Part shown: one piece after another, positions 60,319 to 64,000 of the stretch
Layout of the letters: every line of letters starts with the position of its first letter
Position numbering within the stretch: the first letter of the stretch is position 1
Assembly (NCBI RefSeq): GCF_006968745.1
Contig: NZ_CP030118.1
Span: forward strand, 4,430,399-4,494,398
Length of the DNA stretch: 64,000 bases
Reading direction: 5' to 3'
Source of the DNA: Brasilonema sennae CENA114
GTDB taxonomy: Bacteria; Cyanobacteriota; Cyanobacteriia; Cyanobacteriales; Nostocaceae
Program-made: the position numbers and the translations under genes
The notes under the pieces: model-generated
Seen by the model: the letters and a program-made list of their open reading frames with translations, nothing else
What the model was told of the DNA's origin: nothing
The model's database searches: none

Positions 60319-60889
60319 CAGACGTAGTTTTGAGTGACCGCAGAGTTTTCGCCTAACCCACCAAATTAATTGAAGATTTACAAAATTGGTTGGTATACCC
60401 TGAACAGGAGATACCGCCCCCTAGTAACATCAAAGCCTAGATGGATTAGCAAAACTGTATCAATTGCTGCTGTTTTCCAACATTGTTGGTAACAGAATGT
60501 AACAGTTTTAAGTAAGTCATTTACAAGAAAATCACTCTGCACTTGCCATGAAAATCTCTTATACCAATTTGAAAAAAGAATGCGACAGATACACACTCCC
60601 AAGCCCCTGTTACGTCTGGCTTTCTTCATTTTGAATGAGCGAATTTTGAATTGGTATTACCCTCACACCTTTACACCCACTGATCGGGTTCTCGCCATGA
60701 CTTTTAACAAATCTTAAATGTAGCTAACTTGATTTTTACCAACCTTATTGGTACATTATCAAAACGTACAAAAACCGAAATATATATATCAGAGTTTATT
60801 CGTAGAGATTAATGGATGCGACAAAAGCTGAGATTTAGTAAATAGCCAGGAAACGATAACACTGTTTTGAAATTCTACCAATAAAAAAT
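60319..60889. other. AT-rich intergenic region
   Basis: No supported gene between the divergent HsdR-like and ModA-like genes. A minus-strand frame at 60378-60629 lacks recognisable features. Confidence 0.4.
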
Positions 60890-61861
60890 ATGAGAAAATG
60901 TTTGCTTGCCGTCTCTCTCGTAAGCTGTGTTTCCTACATCATGCCGACTTCTGAGGCGATCGCAGCTTCATTGACAAATCAAAATCAGTCTGAACCGTCC
61001 ACCGTCACCTTATACGCAGCTGGTAGTTTGAGAGGTGCGTTGTCAGAAGTAGCTGATGACTTCACCAAAGAGTACGGAAATCCTGTGAAAACAGAATTTG
61101 GTCCGTCTGGAACACTGCGGGGACGTCTGGAAAACGGGGAACAGGCTGATGTCTTTGCCAGTGCTGACATTGGAAATCCTCTCAAACTGTATCAAGAAGG
61201 TTTGAGTGGTCCTGTGGTAAACTTCACTAGCAATCGCATGACCCTTGTTGTAAAACCAGGATTATCGGTCACATCAGATAATCTTTTAGAGGTATTGCTA
61301 GACCCAAACATTAAACTAGGTACTTCAACCCCCATATCTGATCCTTCCGGAGATTATGCACAGGAGATATTTCGTAAAGCCGATACTTTGAGACCAGGTA
61401 GTTTTCAAACGCTAGATGCAAAAGCTTTGCGGTTGGTTGGTGGACCAAGTTCTCCACCAGTTCCCGATGGAAAAAATAATTTAGTGTACTTTTTGGAGGA
61501 GACTAAGCAGGCAGATGTCTTTTTGGCTTATTACACGAGTGCACTATCAGCCTTGAAAATTGCACCTGACCTGCAAGTGGTGGAATTACCAGACAATCTC
61601 GCAGTCAAAGCCGATTATGGACTGACTGTACTCAAAGATGCCAATCCTGACGGGAAGAAGCTTGCTGAATATATCCTTTCTCCTTTTGGACAAAAGATTC
61701 TGACGAAATATGGATTTAGTTCAGAATCCTTGGTTTCCGTTCCTGAATCCCAGAATTGGGGCGGTATGGTTCTTGGTGTTGGTATCGCCTTAGTTCTGAA
61801 GAAAACATCAGCATCTTCTAAAAAACGAAAACTCAAAAAAGTTGCTACTTGCCACGACTAG
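60890..61861 (+). CDS. ModA-like substrate-binding protein with PEP-CTERM tail
   Basis: A 323-residue secreted protein of the molybdate-binding ModA family: signal peptide (LAVSLVSCVSYIMPTSEAIA), then VTLYAAGSLRGALSEVADDF, GPSGTLRGRLENGEQADVFA, MTLVVKPG, KLGTSTPISDPSGDYAQEIF and YYTSALSALKIAPDLQVVEL. The C-terminus carries an exosortase-type signal: Pro285-Glu286-Ser287, a helix (WGGMVLGVGIALVL) and a basic cluster (KKTSASSKKRKLKK). The ligand is likely molybdate or tungstate, by family. No modB/modC follows. The 3' end is duplicated out of frame at 61891-61940. Confidence 0.85.
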   Translation: MRKCLLAVSLVSCVSYIMPTSEAIAASLTNQNQSEPSTVTLYAAGSLRGALSEVADDFTKEYGNPVKTEFGPSGTLRGRLENGEQADVFASADIGNPLKLYQEGLSGPVVNFTSNRMTLVVKPGLSVTSDNLLEVLLDPNIKLGTSTPISDPSGDYAQEIFRKADTLRPGSFQTLDAKALRLVGGPSSPPVPDGKNNLVYFLEETKQADVFLAYYTSALSALKIAPDLQVVELPDNLAVKADYGLTVLKDANPDGKKLAEYILSPFGQKILTKYGFSSESLVSVPESQNWGGMVLGVGIALVLKKTSASSKKRKLKKVATCHD

Positions 61862-61940
61862 AGTCATTAGACTTCTTATCATCCGCCTTAGCATCTTCCA
61901 AAAAGCGAACACTCAGGAAAGTGGCTATTTACTGTCACTA
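61811..61940. repeat. Diverged 80-base-period duplication at the modA-like 3' end
   Basis: The 50 bases at 61811-61860 (GCATCTTCTAAAAAACGAAA...) recur at 61891-61940 (GCATCTTCCAAAAAGCGAAC...) with substitutions. The period of 80 is not a multiple of three, so the second copy is outside the reading frame. It shows a local duplication of the tail-coding region. Confidence 0.75.
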
Positions 61941-61975
61941 TAAGCGAATTTTTAACAATTACAGAGGTATGTTTT

Positions 61976-62665
61976 ATGCGTTTTACTCGTCGGATCGCAA
62001 TTGTGTCTTTAACACTGTCCATATTGGGATTTTGGCAAGCGACTTTCGCTTCGCCAGGTAACCATTCTCTTTTAAAATCAGAGAAAACACCAGCACCGTG
62101 GGAAGAAAATGCGTGCCCAGGCGGTGTTTCTCAGACATTGCGCTTGGGTGGTGAAGTCAACAATCCGACAACCTTCGACTTGCAAAAGCTTATAAATTTG
62201 CAAGAAAATTTAAAAAACCAAAACCCAGCAGTCGTGACCGAAGTTACTGTGTCTTTCCAAACAGGATCAGGTCCGAGAACAGAAACATACTACGGAGTCC
62301 CTTTGTGGGAGTTAATTAATAATGAGATTTCTTCAGGGGGACTTAAAGCTGGTAATTCCGGTCAAAATCCTAAAAACGCTTTCCTGCGACAGTACGTTCT
62401 TGCTGAAGCCACTGACTGCTATGAGGCGATCGTAAGTATTGGTGAAATTCAACCCAACTTTGAAGGCAAACAAGTGCTAGTTGCATTTGCAAAAAAAGCA
62501 AGCGATGGTAGCATCCAATATTTGACAGATACAGATGAGGGATTTGCTCGTCTAGTGGTTCCTGGTGATAAAGCAGGAGGACGTTATGTCAGCAACGTTA
62601 GAAACATCCTAGTACTTTCTGGTCCTGCTTCCCCTTTAAAACCCAAATATTTCCGGCAGCCTTAA
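61976..62665 (+). CDS. Secreted molybdopterin-binding-like (sulfite oxidase-fold) protein
   Basis: A 229-residue protein with a signal peptide (IAIVSLTLSILGFWQATFAS) and a domain resembling the molybdopterin-binding oxidoreductase fold (LRLGGEVNNPTTFDLQKLIN, VTVSFQTGSGPRTETYYGVP then LWELINNE, RYVSNVRNILVLSG). The conserved Cys ligand region is not obvious; C135 in ATDCYEAIVSIGEI is one candidate position. It is co-directional with and just downstream of the ModA-like gene, a molybdenum-themed pair. It is periplasmic. The reaction is unknown; it could have lost cofactor binding. Confidence 0.75.
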   Translation: MRFTRRIAIVSLTLSILGFWQATFASPGNHSLLKSEKTPAPWEENACPGGVSQTLRLGGEVNNPTTFDLQKLINLQENLKNQNPAVVTEVTVSFQTGSGPRTETYYGVPLWELINNEISSGGLKAGNSGQNPKNAFLRQYVLAEATDCYEAIVSIGEIQPNFEGKQVLVAFAKKASDGSIQYLTDTDEGFARLVVPGDKAGGRYVSNVRNILVLSGPASPLKPKYFRQP

Positions 62666-62740
62666 TCCACTTTAATTTCTCTGAATAAAAGCAGACTTTA
62701 TCTAAATCAAAAGAACCCCAGAATGTAGTGGTTCTATTTA

Positions 62741-62845
62741 ATATGATGTCCGCTAAATAACCCATAAGAAAAATCTCTCTATTTCTTGGCGTCTGGTACG
62801 TTTTTGTGTGAGATTATATTCAGGGTATTTAAGCGGACATCATAT
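62741..62845. mobile_element. 105-base MITE with ATATGATGTCCGCT ends
   Basis: ATATGATGTCCGCTAAATAA at the left and the inverted ...TTTAAGCGGACATCATAT at the right (62828-62845) pair over about 20 of 23 positions. No coding frame. No obvious target duplication was found. Confidence 0.7.
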
Positions 62846-62882
62846 CAGTAGTCAAGCCAGACTTCGGTAGAAAAAAAGTCGT

Positions 62883-62952
62883 CTAATCAACAGAAACCAT
62901 CACATCTGATGCTTTGATGATGGCGTAAGCTTCTTTTCCTTCGTGAAGTGTC
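62883..62952 (-). pseudogene. 3' remnant of a molybdate-binding Mop/TOBE domain gene
   Basis: The minus strand encodes LTLHEGKEAYAIIKASDVMV then SVD and a stop, the typical end of a Mop (molbindin/TOBE) domain in ModE, ModC or stand-alone molbindin. An in-frame TAG lies just upstream, so only about 23 codons remain. Its place beside ModA-like and molybdopterin-like genes suggests a decayed molybdate locus. Confidence 0.7.
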
Positions 62953-63227
62953 AACTAGTCTGAGACTATTGTTATATGTAGGTTTTCGGCTGTTTATAAG
63001 ATACTGGGTGAATTCTTTTTTAGGCAAAGTTAGCCAAGCGCGTATGTTTTGGTTCGGTTGCTACTCAAGGGCGAGTGCTGTGTCCTAACGTGACGGATAT
63101 CACAGTAAGTATCCATTTTCGTACGAAAAAGAGCACTCAGTGATACGTAACTTGTGCTGTATAACAAATTTGATTACTGTTTGGTGACTTGCTGCTTCAA
63201 TTCTTCTAGCGATCCATGTTCTTTTAT

Positions 63228-63359
63228 GGCGTTGCTGATTTGAAGTATGAATTCAGTTTTGTCATGCTGAATGTAGCGAGCGCGAAATGTAGACGCGAAC
63301 GCGAACGCTTCACTTCGTTACGCTCAAAATGACAATTCATACCCTGATTCAGCAACGCC
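63228..63359. mobile_element. 132-base MITE, GGCGTTGCTGA family, copy 2
   Basis: Ends GGCGTTGCTGA and TCAGCAACGCC are perfect inverted repeats, with TATGAATT / AATTCATA inverted just inside. It is flanked by a perfect 8-base target duplication TCTTTTAT (63220-63227 and 63360-63367). The interior contains GCGAACGCGAACGCTTCACT-type repeat DNA. Same family as 57629-57763. Confidence 0.88.
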
Positions 63360-63579
63360 TCTTTTATGAAGTCCGTATCGCATGATTGCGTCACGCTCCG
63401 CGTATCGCATGATTGGGCAGCTTCTGCATCGTTGCCCGATAACCGCAGTGAATTCCACTCCTTTGATGCAAGACTCAAAAATTTAACCGGGTTCCTATAT
63501 AATATGATAAGTTTATTTGGTTGGAGATTTAGCAATCTTTCACCGAATTTCACTTAATTTATATATGTGGAGAAAAATC

Positions 63580-63771
63580 ATGATCGATCAGTCTTTGTTG
63601 AAAGATTTAGAGCAGTTTCAAGAATTATCTGAACAAGAAGCTAAGGAAGTGAGTGGTGGTAAAAGCTCTGTCATCGATGTTAAGTATACCAATGTCGGTG
63701 CCTGTCCTGCCTGTCGTTCCGGATTTGATCCAAAGGTGACTAATCAGTATGACGGTATCATTAAGAAGTGA
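63580..63771 (+). CDS. Double-glycine leader peptide 3 with CPAC core
   Basis: A 63-residue precursor from ATG 63580 behind GTGGAG. The leader MIDQSLLKDLEQFQELSEQE-AKEVSGG has the classical LS-x-x-E-A-x-x-V-x-GG form cut by C39 peptidases or related proteases. The core of 36 residues starts KSSVIDVKYTNVGACPACRS and has a single CPAC motif, which could form a small disulfide ring or be modified. It differs from the two leaders at 45 kb. No modification enzyme or transporter is visible before the window ends; such genes may follow outside. Confidence 0.7.
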   Translation: MIDQSLLKDLEQFQELSEQEAKEVSGGKSSVIDVKYTNVGACPACRSGFDPKVTNQYDGIIKK

Positions 63772-64000
63772 ATTAAATAAAGAGCAGCTTTTGTAGGATG
63801 AGTTACGAGTAGTGCTAACGCACTTTATCCAATAAAAGTTTTGCATTTTATTTCATGAATCATCCTTACTAGCCTATCTGTAATAGTTAGTGGGCAGATA
63901 TTTTCAATAGTAGATAACTTCTACTAACAATTTGAACAGCGGTGACAGTAATAGGTGCATTTACTTGGAATGAGTGGTGAATAACGGAGTGGTTTTCAAT
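63772..64000. other. Window end without a visible gene
   Basis: No supported frame between the CPAC peptide gene and the end of the window. Confidence 0.35.

Noticed and set aside
61849..62061. 70-residue plus-strand frame between the ModA-like and molybdopterin-like genes
   Set aside because: It reads the out-of-frame second copy of the duplicated modA-like tail and overlaps the next gene's signal peptide.

Overview
The window is chromosomal DNA from a filamentous, almost certainly heterocyst-forming cyanobacterium (order Nostocales; the genus cannot be resolved here). Evidence: many HIP1-type GCGATCGC sites, chlorophyll geranylgeranyl reductase (ChlP), the response regulator RpaA, a DevBCA-type glycolipid-exporter operon, the filament-integrity pair FraC/FraD, a GUN4-domain kinase and PEP-CTERM proteins. 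Coding density is modest. Intergenic DNA is full of small palindromic repeats, MITEs and decayed genes, as in large Nostocales genomes. No rRNA, convincing tRNA or CRISPR array was seen.

Layout. 1-9.3 kb: a partial gene at the edge, a CheY-like regulator, recR, a DUF4168 protein, a GNAT acetyltransferase, murJ, an outer-membrane-like protein and two convergent crcB fluoride channel genes. 9.7-13.8 kb: a 974-residue caspase/STAND/pentapeptide protein with a shrunken internal-deletion copy beside it and a divergent Trypco1-like companion, which looks like a conflict or cell-death type signalling locus. 14-23 kb: chlP, a PEP-CTERM protein, rpaA, an alpha/beta hydrolase and a devBCA-like operon behind a palindromic operator. 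22.9-28.2 kb: FHA-kinase, SPFH/zinc-ribbon protein and kinase-GUN4 on the minus strand. 28.4-34.6 kb: accessory DNA with an orphan antitoxin-like gene, a Uma2 nuclease, a penicillin acylase pseudogene, a broken transposase carrying two in-frame repeat insertions, a serine hydrolase and two MITEs. 34.9-44.6 kb: secA, a diheme cytochrome, a tandem CobO, fraC-fraD, a pentapeptide protein and purN with a repeat-derived N-terminal extension.

44.9-52.0 kb is the most system-like region: two double-glycine leader peptides, a parvulin-type peptidyl-prolyl isomerase, an HlyD adaptor, a C39-peptidase ABC exporter with an N-terminal cyclic-nucleotide-binding-like domain, and an HTH protein. Together they look like a peptide maturation and export locus. 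A third double-glycine peptide with a CPAC core lies at 63.6 kb. 53-64 kb: a HAD phosphatase, nagB, a GNAT pseudogene, an animal-type heme peroxidase, a three-gene operon with a truncated HsdR nuclease domain whose catalytic residues are lost, an LLM oxidoreductase, a ModA-like protein with a PEP-CTERM tail, a molybdopterin-binding-like protein and several MITEs with clear target duplications.

All family assignments come from reading the translated sequence; no database search was run. Start codons were chosen by ribosome-binding sites and recalled family lengths, and several differ from the longest open frame.
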